Shown: in pieces, positions 18,004 through 27,402 of the stretch | Numbering within the stretch: the first letter of the stretch is position 1 | How the letters are laid out: each line of letters starts with the position of its first letter | Assembly: GCA_900469445.1 (NCBI GenBank) | Contig: UBXM01000055.1 | Span: 1 to 63,831 of the forward strand | Length of the DNA stretch: 63,831 bases | Direction of reading: 5' to 3' | Source: Hyphomicrobiales bacterium | GTDB taxonomy: Bacteria > Pseudomonadota > Alphaproteobacteria > Rhizobiales > Rhizobiaceae | The notes under the pieces: generated by a model | What the model was told of the DNA's origin: nothing | The model's database searches: none | Seen by the model: only the letters and a program-made list of their open reading frames with translations | Made by a program: the position numbers and the translations under genes

Positions 18004-20046
18004 ATGAATTCAAAAGACAAGCCGAAGCGCGGCGAAGCGAAAACCTTCGTTCGCGAAATCAAGCCAAAGGCTGAAGGCAAGGCAGTTTCGAAGTCCGGCG
18101 CCAAGAAGGACGCCAAGCCTGGCTTCAAGTCGGGCGGCAAGCCGGCTGGCGCTGAACGGCCACGCGCCAAGGAGGAAGGCGCGGTCAGAAAGCCGGTCCG
18201 TTCGGCCAAGCGCGAGGAATTCGTCGGCGAAGGCGCAGCACCGGCAGACGGCAAGCCCGAGCGCATTTCAAAAATTCTCGCCCGCGTCGGCGTGGCCTCG
18301 CGCCGCGATATCGAGCGGATGATTCTCGAAGGTCGCGTCACGCTGAACGGCAAGCTGCTCGACACACCGGTCGTCAATGTGACGCTGGAAGACAAGATCG
18401 AGGTGGACGGCGTGCCGATCCGCGGCATCGAGCGTACCCGCCTTTGGCTCTACCACAAGCCCGGTGGCCTGGTGACGACCAATTCCGATCCGGAAGGCCG
18501 CCCGACCGTATTCGACAACCTGCCGGAAGGTCTTCCGCGGGTTCTCTCCATCGGCCGTCTCGACATCAACACCGAAGGCCTTCTGCTTTTGACCAATGAC
18601 GGCGGCCTGTCGCGCACGCTCGAATTGCCGACCACCGGCTGGCTGCGCCGTTACCGCGTTCGCGCCCATGGCGAGGTCGATCAGGAAGCGCTCGACAAGC
18701 TGAAGGACGGCATTGCCGTCGACGGTGTGCTCTACGGTTCGATCGAAGCGACGCTCGACCGCAGCCAGGGTCGCAATGTCTGGATCACCATGGGCCTTCG
18801 CGAAGGCAAGAACCGCGAAATCAAGAACGTGCTCGGCGCTCTTGGCCTCGAGGTCAACCGCCTGATCCGCATTTCCTACGGTCCGTTCCAGCTCGGTGAC
18901 CTGCCGGAAGGCGAAGTGCTCGAAGTGCGCGGCCGCACGCTGCGCGACCAGCTCGGCCCGCGCCTGATCGACGAATCCAAGGCGAATTTCGAAGCGCCGC
19001 TCTATAACGAGCGCGGCGCAGAAGACGAAAAGCCGCAGCGTGACGAAAGAACAGAGCGTCCGGCCAAGTCCGAGCGTGGTGGCTGGGGTAATGATCGTGG
19101 AAACGACCAGGGGGAACGCCGCGAGCGCGCCCTTGGCCGTCTGGACACCAAGCGTCCGGATAGCCGTCGCGACGATCGCAAGTTCTCCGATAGGCCAGAT
19201 GGCAAGTTTGCCGGCAAGTTCGGCGGAAAATCCTCGGATCGCGATTTCGGTGACGAAAAGCCGAAGAAGCGTCCGCCGATGGGCACCAGCCGCACCGCCA
19301 ATGTCTGGATGGCGCCCGGCGCCCGTCCGACGACCGATGAAGGTGGCCGCAAGGTCTCTGCCCGCGCCCAGGCCGAGCAGCTGTTCAAGAAGCCCGCACC
19401 GGAAAACGATCTCCGCGTCAAGATCAACCGCGTCAAGGATGACAGCGACTGGATCCGTGGCGAAGACCAGCCGGAACGAGGCGCAAGGCGTGGTGACCGC
19501 GAGGAACGCGGCGACCGTGGTTTTGGTGACAAGCCACGTGGTGAACGCTCGTTCGGCGACCGCAAGCCGCGTGATGACGGCGACCGTCCCGCACGGGGAA
19601 AATCCTTCTCCAGCGAAGGGCGCTCGGAGCGTCCGCGTGGTGAGCGCAGTTTTGCTGACAAGCCTCGTGGCGAACGCTCTTTCGGCGATAAGCCGCGGGG
19701 CGAGCGTTCCTTTGGTGATCGCAGACCACGCGAAGATGGTGATCGTCCCGCCCGTTCCTTCTCGGATCGTCCGCCACGTGGTGACCGTCCGGCGCGCGAA
19801 GACAGAGGCGAACGCTCCTTCGGTGATCGTCCGTCGAGAGGCGACAAGCCCTTCGGTGGCAAGCCTTCTGGCGCAAAGCCTGGCTTTGGCGGCAAGCCGT
19901 CGGGTGGAAAGCCCGGTTTCGGCGGCAAGCCGGGTGGCGGTAAATCCTTTGGTGGCAAGCCTTCCGGCGGCAAACCCGGTGGCGGCTCGCGTGGTGGCCC
20001 AGGCGGTGGACGCCCGGGCGGCAAGCCGCGGACACCGAGGGGCTAA
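18004..20046 (+). CDS. RluB/RsuA-family pseudouridine synthase with long Arg/Gly-rich tail
   Basis: 680 residues from the ATG at 18004. A basic lead of about 75 residues (KPKRGEAKTF, KSGAKKDAK) precedes an S4 RNA-binding domain (RISKILARVGVASRRDIERM) and the synthase domain with the catalytic Asp in GRLDINTEGLLLLTNDGG. That part ends near residue 320. The remaining ~350 residues are low-complexity: repeats of the form GDKPRGERSF and GDRxPR, then Gly-Lys-Pro-Ser/Gly repeats to the end. RluB/RluE/RsuA members modify rRNA; the exact target is not fixed by the motifs. rsmD starts four bases after the stop, which supports an rRNA-modification operon. Confidence 0.93.
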   Translation: MNSKDKPKRGEAKTFVREIKPKAEGKAVSKSGAKKDAKPGFKSGGKPAGAERPRAKEEGAVRKPVRSAKREEFVGEGAAPADGKPERISKILARVGVASRRDIERMILEGRVTLNGKLLDTPVVNVTLEDKIEVDGVPIRGIERTRLWLYHKPGGLVTTNSDPEGRPTVFDNLPEGLPRVLSIGRLDINTEGLLLLTNDGGLSRTLELPTTGWLRRYRVRAHGEVDQEALDKLKDGIAVDGVLYGSIEATLDRSQGRNVWITMGLREGKNREIKNVLGALGLEVNRLIRISYGPFQLGDLPEGEVLEVRGRTLRDQLGPRLIDESKANFEAPLYNERGAEDEKPQRDERTERPAKSERGGWGNDRGNDQGERRERALGRLDTKRPDSRRDDRKFSDRPDGKFAGKFGGKSSDRDFGDEKPKKRPPMGTSRTANVWMAPGARPTTDEGGRKVSARAQAEQLFKKPAPENDLRVKINRVKDDSDWIRGEDQPERGARRGDREERGDRGFGDKPRGERSFGDRKPRDDGDRPARGKSFSSEGRSERPRGERSFADKPRGERSFGDKPRGERSFGDRRPREDGDRPARSFSDRPPRGDRPAREDRGERSFGDRPSRGDKPFGGKPSGAKPGFGGKPSGGKPGFGGKPGGGKSFGGKPSGGKPGGGSRGGPGGGRPGGKPRTPRG

Positions 20047-20049
20047 GCA

Positions 20050-20610
20050 GTGCGGATCGTAGGGGGTGAGTTCCGCGGCCGCGCTCTGGCCACGCCGAAA
20101 TCGAATGATATCCGGCCGACCATCGACCGGACTCGCGAAAGCCTGTTCAATATCCTCGGGCACGTCTATCCGGACGCGCTCGACGGCACGCGGGTGATCG
20201 ACCTTTTTGCCGGAACCGGCGCGGTCGGGCTGGAGGCTCTGTCGCGCGGCTGCAAGCAGGCGCTGTTTGTTGAAAACAGCGTCGAGGGCAGGGGCCTGCT
20301 CTGGGAGAATATCGACAGCCTCGGTCTGCATGGCCGGGCGCGTATTCTCCGTCGGGACGCAACAAGCCTCGGTTCGATCGGCAATATCGAGCCGTTCAAC
20401 CTGATCTTCGCCGATCCGCCCTATGGCAAGGGATTGGGCGAAAAGGCGCTGCATGCGGCCCATGCCGGCGGCTGGTTGGCCGCAGGCGCTCTTGTCCTGC
20501 TGGAAGAGCGGATCGATGCCGAGATCGTCGTCGATCCGGTCTTCAAACCGCTGGAAAGCCGGATGTTCGGCGATAGCCGCATCGAATTCTATCGCTATCA
20601 GCCGGGCTGA
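20050..20610 (+). CDS. rsmD: 16S rRNA (guanine966-N2)-methyltransferase
   Basis: 186 residues, GTG start. SAM-binding motif RVIDLFAGTGAVGLEALSRG and catalytic motif FADPPYGKGL (DPPY). The N-terminus MRIVGGEFRGRALATP is the RsmD signature. Methylates 16S rRNA in the small subunit. The start is only four bases after the pseudouridine synthase stop, so the two are translated from one message. Confidence 0.96.
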   Translation: MRIVGGEFRGRALATPKSNDIRPTIDRTRESLFNILGHVYPDALDGTRVIDLFAGTGAVGLEALSRGCKQALFVENSVEGRGLLWENIDSLGLHGRARILRRDATSLGSIGNIEPFNLIFADPPYGKGLGEKALHAAHAGGWLAAGALVLLEERIDAEIVVDPVFKPLESRMFGDSRIEFYRYQPG

Positions 20611-20618
20611 ACTTCGTC

Positions 20619-21500
20619 ATGAACACACGCCTCTCCCTGCCTAATCTGGATACTGAAAACAGCGGGGAGGGCCTGCGTTATGCGGTGGCCTTCGGCGGCG
20701 GCGGCGCAAGGGGCGTATCGCATATCTGCATCATCGAGGCGCTCGATGAACTCGGCATCAGGCCGGTGGCGATCTCGGGCTCCTCGATCGGCGCGATCAT
20801 GGGCGCCGGCATGGCGTCCGGCATGCGTGGTGCCGACATTCGCGACTATACGGTGCGCACGATGGGCAACCGCAATTCGCTGTTCAATCGCCTCTGGACG
20901 CTTGGACCGGCCTCGATGCGCGACAAGCTGGGCGGTTTCCGTTTCGGCCATTTCAACCTCGATCCCATCCTCGATGCCTTTCTTCCTCCCGACATCCCGG
21001 AGGATTTTGCCGATCTCTCCATCCCGCTGAAGATTTCCGCCACCGATTATTACGGCCAGGCCGAAGTTGTGCTGGAAGATGGCGATTTGCGCACCGCGAT
21101 TGCGGCATCGGCCGCCATTCCCGGCCTGTTCATGCCGGTCTGGGTCAATGGCCGGGTGATGATCGACGGCGGCGTCTTTAATCCCGTCCCCTATGAGCAA
21201 TTGCTGGATCTTGCCGATGTCGTCATCGGCGTCGATGTGGTCGGCGCGCCGGAAGGCGACGGCACCCATCCGCCGAAGCGCATCGACGCATTGTTCGGCG
21301 CAAGCCAGCTGACCATGCAGGCCTCGATCGCGCTGAAACTGAAGCTAAATCCGCCGCACATCTTCCTGCGTCCGCAGGTCAACCGCTTCCGGGTCCTGGA
21401 TTTCATGAAGGCTCAGGAAATTCTCGACGAGGCGAGCCACGTAAAGGATGAGCTGAAGCGGGCGGTGGATGCACTGGAAACTGCCGCGACCGCCGGCTGA
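20619..21500 (+). CDS. Patatin-like phospholipase (RssA type)
   Basis: 293 residues. Oxyanion-hole motif AFGGGGARGVSHI, nucleophile motif ISGSSIGAIMGAG (GxSxG), and catalytic Asp in MIDGGVFNPVP. The compact size and the position just after rsmD suit the RssA branch of bacterial patatins, which are serine acyl hydrolases on membrane lipids. It starts eight bases after the rsmD stop and is likely on the same transcript. The gene is convergent with the antiporter gene at 21503. Confidence 0.93.
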   Translation: MNTRLSLPNLDTENSGEGLRYAVAFGGGGARGVSHICIIEALDELGIRPVAISGSSIGAIMGAGMASGMRGADIRDYTVRTMGNRNSLFNRLWTLGPASMRDKLGGFRFGHFNLDPILDAFLPPDIPEDFADLSIPLKISATDYYGQAEVVLEDGDLRTAIAASAAIPGLFMPVWVNGRVMIDGGVFNPVPYEQLLDLADVVIGVDVVGAPEGDGTHPPKRIDALFGASQLTMQASIALKLKLNPPHIFLRPQVNRFRVLDFMKAQEILDEASHVKDELKRAVDALETAATAG

Positions 21501-21502
21501 GC

Positions 21503-23326
21503 TCACCATTTCCCGAGCGACAGGCCCGCATTCACCTCATCGACACTATCCTCCTGGACATTGACGCGTTTCGGCTTGATCAGCGGTTCCGGCTTAACCG
21601 GGCTGTTGAACAGCATGTCCCGCCCGGCGGTAATGCCTTCGACGGCCTGGATCTGCAGGCGCTCCTCGTCGCGGCGGCGGATGTCCTCGCGGATTTCCTC
21701 GGCGCTCGCCTCTGGCATTCCCAACGCTTCGAGTGTCTTTGATCCGAACAGCAGGCCGGATTCGAGCGTCTCGCGCAGTTCGTATTCGACGCCCTTTTCC
21801 CGCAGCCACAAGGAATGGATCCGGTCATAGGAACGGGCAAAGAGGCGGACATTGGGAAATTCGGACTGGATCAGTTCGACGATCCTGTTCGTCGTTTCTT
21901 TCTTCTGCGTCGCAACGACGACGATCTTGGCGCGTTCGATGCCCGATGAGACGAGCACATCGCGGCGCGTGCCATCGCCGAAATAGATGCGGAAGCCGAA
22001 ATTGGCGGCCTGGCGGATACGGTCGGCCGAATCGTCGATGACGGTAACGTCGCGCCCGCCGGCAAGCAGGATCTGCGCGGCGATCTGGCCGAAGCGGGAA
22101 AAGCCGATCATCAGCACGTCGGCTCCGGCTCCCGCGCCGGCAAAATCCTCTTCCAGTTCTTCCCGCGTTTCGCCGTCCATCAACCGCTTGGCGAGTGCCG
22201 CCCCGAGCGGCGTCAGCGCCATGGAAAGCGTCACGATGGCGATCAGCAAAGAGGCGGTCGAGGAGGAAAGCAGTCCTGCAGCAGTCGCGGTGGTGAACAG
22301 CACGAAGGCGAATTCACCGCCTTGCGGCAGCAAGAAGGCGATCTGGATCGCGTCGTTATGGGGTGAACCCCACAGCCGGCAGAGCCCGTACACCACCAAC
22401 GCCTTGACCGCCATGAATACGAGGACGGCAGGCACGATGAACAGTATGTGGTTGACGATCACTTCCAGTTCCAGCGACAGGCCGACCGCGACGAAAAACA
22501 GCGCCAGAAGCAGGCCGCGAAACGGCTCGATATCCGCTTCCAGCTCATGCCGGTAGGAAGATTCCGCCAGCATCACGCCGGAGAGGAAGGCTCCCATCGC
22601 CATCGAAAGGCCGACCATCTGCATGGCAGCGGCCGATCCGAGCACGACGAGCAGGGCCGCCGCAATCATCACCTCGCGCGCGCCGGTGCGGGCAATCACC
22701 TGGAACATCGGGTTGAGCAGGTATTTTCCGGCAATGATCATTGCGGCAATGGCTGCAATCGCCACGGCGAAATCGACAAGCGGGGTAGCCGCCTGTTCCT
22801 CCGTTCCGGGAGCAAGCACCGTGATCAGCGCCAGAAGCGGCACGATCGCCAGATCCTGGAATAGCAGCACCGAGAATGACCGCTGTCCGTACCGGCTGTT
22901 GATGTCGCCGGCATCATTGAGCAATTGCAATGCGAAAGCGGTGGACGAAAGAGCAAGACCGAAGCCGATGATCAGGCTGCCCTGCCAGTTTGCCATCCCG
23001 GCCTCGAAAGACAGCACGGCGAGTGCCAGCCCGCTAAGGAGAACCTGAGCGGGACCGAGGCCGAACACGTCACCGCGCAACTGCCACAGGCGCGAGGGCT
23101 TCAGTTCCAGCCCGATGATGAAAAGCAGGAAGACCACGCCATATTCGGCAACATGCAGCACCTCTTCCGTGTCAGTGATGCGCTGGAACACCGGCCCGAT
23201 GATGACGCCGACCGCCAGATAGCCGAGAACTGTTCCCAGCCCCAGCCTTTTGAAGATCGGCGCGGCGATGACCGCTCCGGCGAGGAGCAGAAGCACTTCA
23301 GTGAACAGCGAGCCGGGTGCGGTCAT
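21503..23326 (-). CDS. CPA2 monovalent cation/proton antiporter, KefB type
   Basis: 607 residues from the ATG at 23326 (MTAPGSLFTEV). Membrane part of about 12-13 segments to residue ~385 (LLLLAGAVIAAPIFKRLGLG, then FLLFIIGLELKPSRLW, the KefB/C helix-4 signature). The cytoplasmic part starts with a TrkA-N/RCK nucleotide-binding domain: DVLMIGFSRFGQIAAQIL, then VTVIDDSADRIRQA. Potassium/proton exchange in stress or pH control is the family role. No kefF/kefG ancillary gene is adjacent. Convergent with the patatin, so no operon partner is visible. Confidence 0.92.
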   Translation of the reverse strand: MTAPGSLFTEVLLLLAGAVIAAPIFKRLGLGTVLGYLAVGVIIGPVFQRITDTEEVLHVAEYGVVFLLFIIGLELKPSRLWQLRGDVFGLGPAQVLLSGLALAVLSFEAGMANWQGSLIIGFGLALSSTAFALQLLNDAGDINSRYGQRSFSVLLFQDLAIVPLLALITVLAPGTEEQAATPLVDFAVAIAAIAAMIIAGKYLLNPMFQVIARTGAREVMIAAALLVVLGSAAAMQMVGLSMAMGAFLSGVMLAESSYRHELEADIEPFRGLLLALFFVAVGLSLELEVIVNHILFIVPAVLVFMAVKALVVYGLCRLWGSPHNDAIQIAFLLPQGGEFAFVLFTTATAAGLLSSSTASLLIAIVTLSMALTPLGAALAKRLMDGETREELEEDFAGAGAGADVLMIGFSRFGQIAAQILLAGGRDVTVIDDSADRIRQAANFGFRIYFGDGTRRDVLVSSGIERAKIVVVATQKKETTNRIVELIQSEFPNVRLFARSYDRIHSLWLREKGVEYELRETLESGLLFGSKTLEALGMPEASAEEIREDIRRRDEERLQIQAVEGITAGRDMLFNSPVKPEPLIKPKRVNVQEDSVDEVNAGLSLGKW

Positions 23327-23462
23327 GCAAAAACTTTCGATCGGCAAAATGGAATGGTCAGGTCGTTCGCAAGCTGCGACAACCCGGTCAAGAAAAGGTG
23401 TGGCGCACTTGATGCTTCGAAGCGCTCACAATAAATGGGACGGGAACGAAAGGCTTGCAAAT

Positions 23463-24809
23463 ATGAGCTCTGAAATTGATTCCGCCCAGCTTTTATCCCG
23501 CGCTTCCGAACTGATCGATCTGGCGAAGGCCGCAGGCGCCGATGCGGCCGATGCGGTCGTGGTGCGTTCCCGCTCCCGCTCCGTCTCGGTGCGCCTCGGC
23601 AAGGTCGAGGGAACCGAATCGTCGGAAAGCGACGATTTTGCGTTGCGCGTTTTTGTCGGAAAGAAGGTTGCGAGCGTCTCTGCCAATCCGGGCTTCGACA
23701 TGAAGACACTGGCCGAACGCGCCGTCGCCATGGCGAAGGTCTCTCCCGAAGACCCGTTCGTCTGCATGGCCGACGAAGATCGTCTGGCGAAATCTTACCC
23801 CGATCTCGACCTTTTCGACCCGACCGAGGTTCCGACCGACGATTTGCGTGAAGCGGCCCTTGCTGCCGAGGCTGCTGCATTGGCTGTCGACGGCGTTACA
23901 AATTCCTCCGGTGCCGGCGCCTCCGCCGGCATGGGCGGCATGGTTCTCGTCACCTCGCACGGCTTTTCCGGCAGCTACATGGCCACCCGCTTCGGCCGTT
24001 CCGTCAGCGCCATTGCCGGCGTTGGCACGAAGATGGAGCGTGACTACGATTTCGACAGCCGCCTTTATGCCGCCGATCTCGATGCCGCCGACCTGATCGG
24101 CCGGCGTGCCGGCGAGCGTGCGGTGGCGCGTACCAATCCGCGTCAGGTGCCGACGGCAAGCAATGTCACTGTCGTCTTCGATCCCCGTATGGCGCGCGGT
24201 TTCGTCGGCACGATTGCCGGCGCCATCAACGGCGCATCGGTTGCCCGCAAGACCAGCTTCCTGCGCGACAGGATGGGCCAGCAGGTGCTGAAGGCTGGCC
24301 TCAACATCACCGACGACCCGCTGATCGTGCGCGGTTCCTCCTCGCGGCCCTTCGATGGCGAAGGGGTTTCAGGTGAGCGGATGACGATGATCGAGGACGG
24401 TGTCTTGAAACACTGGTTCCTGTCGACCTCGACCGGCCGCGAGCTTGGCCTGCCGACCAACGGACGCGGCGTGCGCGGCGGCAATTCCGTCAGCCCCGCC
24501 TCGACCAATCTGGCGCTCGAGCCGGGCGACATCTCGCCGGAAGAGCTGATCGCGTCTGTCGGCACCGGTCTTTACGTGACGGAACTGATCGGTCAGGGCG
24601 TCAACATGATCACCGGCGAATATTCACGCGGTGCAAGCGGCTTCTGGATCGAGAACGGCAAGCTTGCTTATCCCGTTTCCGAGGTGACGATCGCATCGAA
24701 CCTCAAGGACATGTTCATGCGCCTGACGCTGGCAAACGACATCGACCGCAAATACGGTGTAGCTTCGCCGACGATCGCGATCGAGGGCATGACGCTGGCG
24801 GGAAGCTGA
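23463..24809 (+). CDS. pmbA: TldD/PmbA-family peptidase subunit, PmbA (TldE) type
   Basis: 448 residues from the ATG at 23463, with GAAAGG just upstream. The N-terminal segment VVRSRSRSVSVRLGKVEGTE and C-terminal parts VPTASNVTVVFDPRMARGF and GEYSRGASGFWIENG are typical. It lacks the HExxxH zinc motif of TldD, so it is the PmbA partner of the TldD/PmbA heterodimer, which degrades certain peptides and matures microcin-like ones. The tldD gene is not in the window. It starts a run of same-strand genes (phosphatase-like, DUF4170, waaA, HAD, lpxK). Confidence 0.92.
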   Translation: MSSEIDSAQLLSRASELIDLAKAAGADAADAVVVRSRSRSVSVRLGKVEGTESSESDDFALRVFVGKKVASVSANPGFDMKTLAERAVAMAKVSPEDPFVCMADEDRLAKSYPDLDLFDPTEVPTDDLREAALAAEAAALAVDGVTNSSGAGASAGMGGMVLVTSHGFSGSYMATRFGRSVSAIAGVGTKMERDYDFDSRLYAADLDAADLIGRRAGERAVARTNPRQVPTASNVTVVFDPRMARGFVGTIAGAINGASVARKTSFLRDRMGQQVLKAGLNITDDPLIVRGSSSRPFDGEGVSGERMTMIEDGVLKHWFLSTSTGRELGLPTNGRGVRGGNSVSPASTNLALEPGDISPEELIASVGTGLYVTELIGQGVNMITGEYSRGASGFWIENGKLAYPVSEVTIASNLKDMFMRLTLANDIDRKYGVASPTIAIEGMTLAGS

Positions 24810-24813
24810 CGCC

Positions 24814-25614
24814 ATGGCTTCTCTCGACACAAACTGGAGCGCGGATCTCGATCTCATCCTCGACGCAGCACGGCAGGCCGGTGAAATCGCCAATGGTTTC
24901 TTCCGGCAATCGCCGGAGGTCTGGTGGAAGAACGAGGGCCGTTCGCCAGTCAGCGCCGCCGATTTCGCCGCCAATGACCGCCTTCAGTCTGTCCTCTTGA
25001 AGGCGCGCCCGAATTACGGCTGGCTTTCGGAGGAGACCGATGACGACAATGCCCGGCTCGGCTGCGAGACGCTGTTCGTGGTCGATCCGATCGATGGCAC
25101 GCGCGCCTTCATTGGCGGCGAGCCGATCTGGTGCGTGTCGGTGGCGGTCGTCCATGATGGTCGCCCGGTGGCAGGCGTGCTTGTGGCGCCGGCGCTGCAG
25201 CAGGAATATCAGGCTTCTGCCTATGGCCCGGCTCTGAGAAACGGTGCGCCGATTGCTGTCCGGTCCGGCAGTGAGGCGAGCGAACTGGTATTGGCCGCGG
25301 ACGAGAAGATCGTCCGCAAGCTGCAGCCCGAACTTGCGATCCATCGGGTCAGCCACGTTCCCTCGCTCGCCTATCGGCTGGCCATGGTCGCCGACGGGCG
25401 CATCGACGGCACGATCGTGAAGAAGGACAGCCATGACTGGGATCTGGCGGCTGCCGACCTGATCCTGGAGCGTGCCGGCGGAGCCTTGACCGGCCTTGAT
25501 GACCAGCCCCTGATCTATAATCGCACAACCGTCAGTCACGACGTTCTGGTGGCCGGCACCCGCCACGCGAGACACGTGCTTCTGCCCCATCTCGTGACCG
25601 GCGCGGCGGGTTGA
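24814..25614 (+). CDS. Inositol monophosphatase-family 3'(2')-phosphatase (CysQ-like)
   Basis: 266 residues. Metal-site motifs of the family: the EE pair in WLSEETDDD, then VVDPIDGTRAFIGG, and WDLAAADLILERAGG near the end. These Mg-dependent lithium-sensitive phosphatases act on inositol-1-phosphate or on PAP (CysQ). In rhizobia this copy is always before waaA, and a link with lipid A or sulfated polysaccharide metabolism has been suggested by position only. It begins four bases after pmbA, so co-translation is likely. Confidence 0.92.
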   Translation: MASLDTNWSADLDLILDAARQAGEIANGFFRQSPEVWWKNEGRSPVSAADFAANDRLQSVLLKARPNYGWLSEETDDDNARLGCETLFVVDPIDGTRAFIGGEPIWCVSVAVVHDGRPVAGVLVAPALQQEYQASAYGPALRNGAPIAVRSGSEASELVLAADEKIVRKLQPELAIHRVSHVPSLAYRLAMVADGRIDGTIVKKDSHDWDLAAADLILERAGGALTGLDDQPLIYNRTTVSHDVLVAGTRHARHVLLPHLVTGAAG

Positions 25615-25674
25615 CCTTTGTGGCGGAATGCCGCAGAGGAGGGGCTTCTAGTCAAGAAATGGACGGATTTGGAA

Positions 25675-25911
25675 ATGACGCAATCGAGCGACAAGAAGCA
25701 GCTCCTGCACCTGGTATTCGGCGGTGAACTTTCGAGCCTGGACGGCGTCCAGTTCAAGGATTTGTCCGCTCTCGACATCGTCGGCATCTATCCCGATTAC
25801 GCCACTGCGCTGACCGCATGGCGTGCAAAGGCCCAGTCGACGGTCGATAATGCCGAGATGCGCTATTTCATCGTCCACATGCACCGCCTTCTGGACCCTG
25901 AAAACAAGTAG
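25675..25911 (+). CDS. DUF4170 protein
   Basis: 78 residues. The ATG at 25675 gives MTQSSDKKQLLHLVFGGEL, which suits the usual DUF4170 length; in-frame codons upstream to 25618 would add an unlikely leader. The core VGIYPDYATALTAWRAKAQS is the family hallmark. Function unknown. The position between the phosphatase and waaA is conserved in Rhizobiales, so it may have an accessory role in Kdo/lipid A assembly, but this is inference. Confidence 0.88.
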   Translation: MTQSSDKKQLLHLVFGGELSSLDGVQFKDLSALDIVGIYPDYATALTAWRAKAQSTVDNAEMRYFIVHMHRLLDPENK

Positions 25912-25955
25912 GCCTCACACAAGGCGGCAGAAATATGATAAGGCTTCAGGTTAAG

Positions 25956-25983
25956 GTGGGCTTGACCTGAGGCCCGCTTTTTT
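25956..25983 (+). terminator. Intrinsic terminator after DUF4170
   Basis: GTGGGCTT (25956-25963), loop GACCTG, AGGCCCGC (25970-25977), then six T. The stem has eight pairs, two of them G:U. It suggests that waaA has its own promoter after it. Confidence 0.7.
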
Positions 25984-26073
25984 GACGCATTTATGAAACA
26001 GACAGGCCGCAATAGAATATTGCTCCAGGGGTGAGGTATTGATGGCGCGAACCAGGGATATGGAGCGAGAGCT

Positions 26074-27402
26074 GTGAGCGGCGCTGTGGCCCGCGCGGCT
26101 CTTGCCGGCTATCGCCTTGCCGGCGTGGCGCTCTATCCTTTGGCCGGCCCATATCTCGCCTTCCGGGCGATGAAGGGCAAGGAAGACCGTTCAAGACGGC
26201 TTGAGAGGCTCGGTTATGCCAGCCAGGCGCGACCGCGCGGCCCGCTTGTCTGGGTCCATTCCGCCAGCGTTGGCGAAACCCTCTCCATTCTGCCGCTGAT
26301 CCGCGAATTGCGCCGTCGCGAAATCCATGTCGTACTGACCACCGGCACCGTGACTTCCGCAGCGCTGGTGCAGGCGCGGCTCGGCGATGAGGTCATCCAT
26401 CAATATGTGCCGGTGGATGTCAAATTCCCGGTCAAGCGCTTCATTTCCTACTGGAAGCCCGATGCCTGCATCACGGCGGAATCCGAAATCTGGCCGACGA
26501 CGGTGGCCGAGCTGGCGCGTCGACGTATTCCGCAGATCCGCGTCAATGCCCGCATTTCCGACCGCTCTTTCGGTCGCTGGAGCAGCCACGCCCGGATGGC
26601 GGAGGCGCTGTTTGAAAAGATGGCGCTCGTTGTCGCCCAGTCCGATCTCGATGCCGAACGGTTCCGCGATCTCGGCGCATGGCCGGTCATCGTCTCCGGC
26701 AATCTGAAGAGCGATACCGACCCGCCGCCCTGCGACGAACTGCTTCTGGCGAAATACAAGGCCGAGATCGGCGATCGCAAGACCTGGGCGGCGATCTCCA
26801 CCTTCGACGGTGAGGAAAAGGCCGCCGCGACCGTTCACCGGGCGCTGAAGCCGCGAAACGGTCAGTTGACCATCATCGTGCCGCGCCATCCCGACCGCGC
26901 CGATGCGATCGAAGCCATGCTGAAGGAAGAAGGTCTCGTTGTCGCCCGCCGTTCGCGCGATGATGTGCTGACCCCGGAGACGGATATCTTCCTCGGCGAT
27001 TCCATCGGCGAGATGGGGCTTTACCTGCGCCTGACCGAAATTGCCTTTGTCGGCCGTTCGCTGACCAACGAAGGCGGCCAGAACCCGCTCGAACCGGCCA
27101 TGATCGGTTGCGCCGTGCTGACCGGGCCGAACATCCAGAATTTCCGCGATGCCTATCAGCATCTCGTCCGCAAGGGCGGAGCGCGGATGGTCAAGGATGT
27201 CGAGATGCTGGCCAAGGCCGTCCACTACCTGCTGATCACCGATCCCGCTCGAGCCAAGATGGTGGAAGCCGGGATCGATGCGATGGAAGATCTGCGCGGT
27301 GCGCTTGCCAAGACCGTCAAGGCGCTCGAACCCTATATCAATCCCTTGACCGTCACGGCGCGCCTGCAGCCCAAGGTCGCTGCTATCGGTAGCAGTCGTT
27401 GA
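26074..27402 (+). CDS. waaA: Kdo transferase (3-deoxy-D-manno-octulosonate transferase)
   Basis: Adds Kdo to lipid IVA on the cytoplasmic face of the inner membrane. 442 residues with a GTG start and GGAGCGAG seven bases before it. A membrane anchor at residues 5-32 is followed by the GT-B fold: LVWVHSASVGETLSILPLI, the acid/base region DACITAESEIWPTT, and the CMP-Kdo-binding part TNEGGQNPLEPAMIG. Length is normal. The HAD gene overlaps its stop (TTGA), and lpxK follows, a lipid A/Kdo cluster. Confidence 0.96.
   Translation: MSGAVARAALAGYRLAGVALYPLAGPYLAFRAMKGKEDRSRRLERLGYASQARPRGPLVWVHSASVGETLSILPLIRELRRREIHVVLTTGTVTSAALVQARLGDEVIHQYVPVDVKFPVKRFISYWKPDACITAESEIWPTTVAELARRRIPQIRVNARISDRSFGRWSSHARMAEALFEKMALVVAQSDLDAERFRDLGAWPVIVSGNLKSDTDPPPCDELLLAKYKAEIGDRKTWAAISTFDGEEKAAATVHRALKPRNGQLTIIVPRHPDRADAIEAMLKEEGLVVARRSRDDVLTPETDIFLGDSIGEMGLYLRLTEIAFVGRSLTNEGGQNPLEPAMIGCAVLTGPNIQNFRDAYQHLVRKGGARMVKDVEMLAKAVHYLLITDPARAKMVEAGIDAMEDLRGALAKTVKALEPYINPLTVTARLQPKVAAIGSSR

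Noticed and set aside
18268..20463. 731-codon frame on the minus strand
   Set aside because: Antisense of the pseudouridine synthase and its repeat tail; its composition mirrors the repeat.
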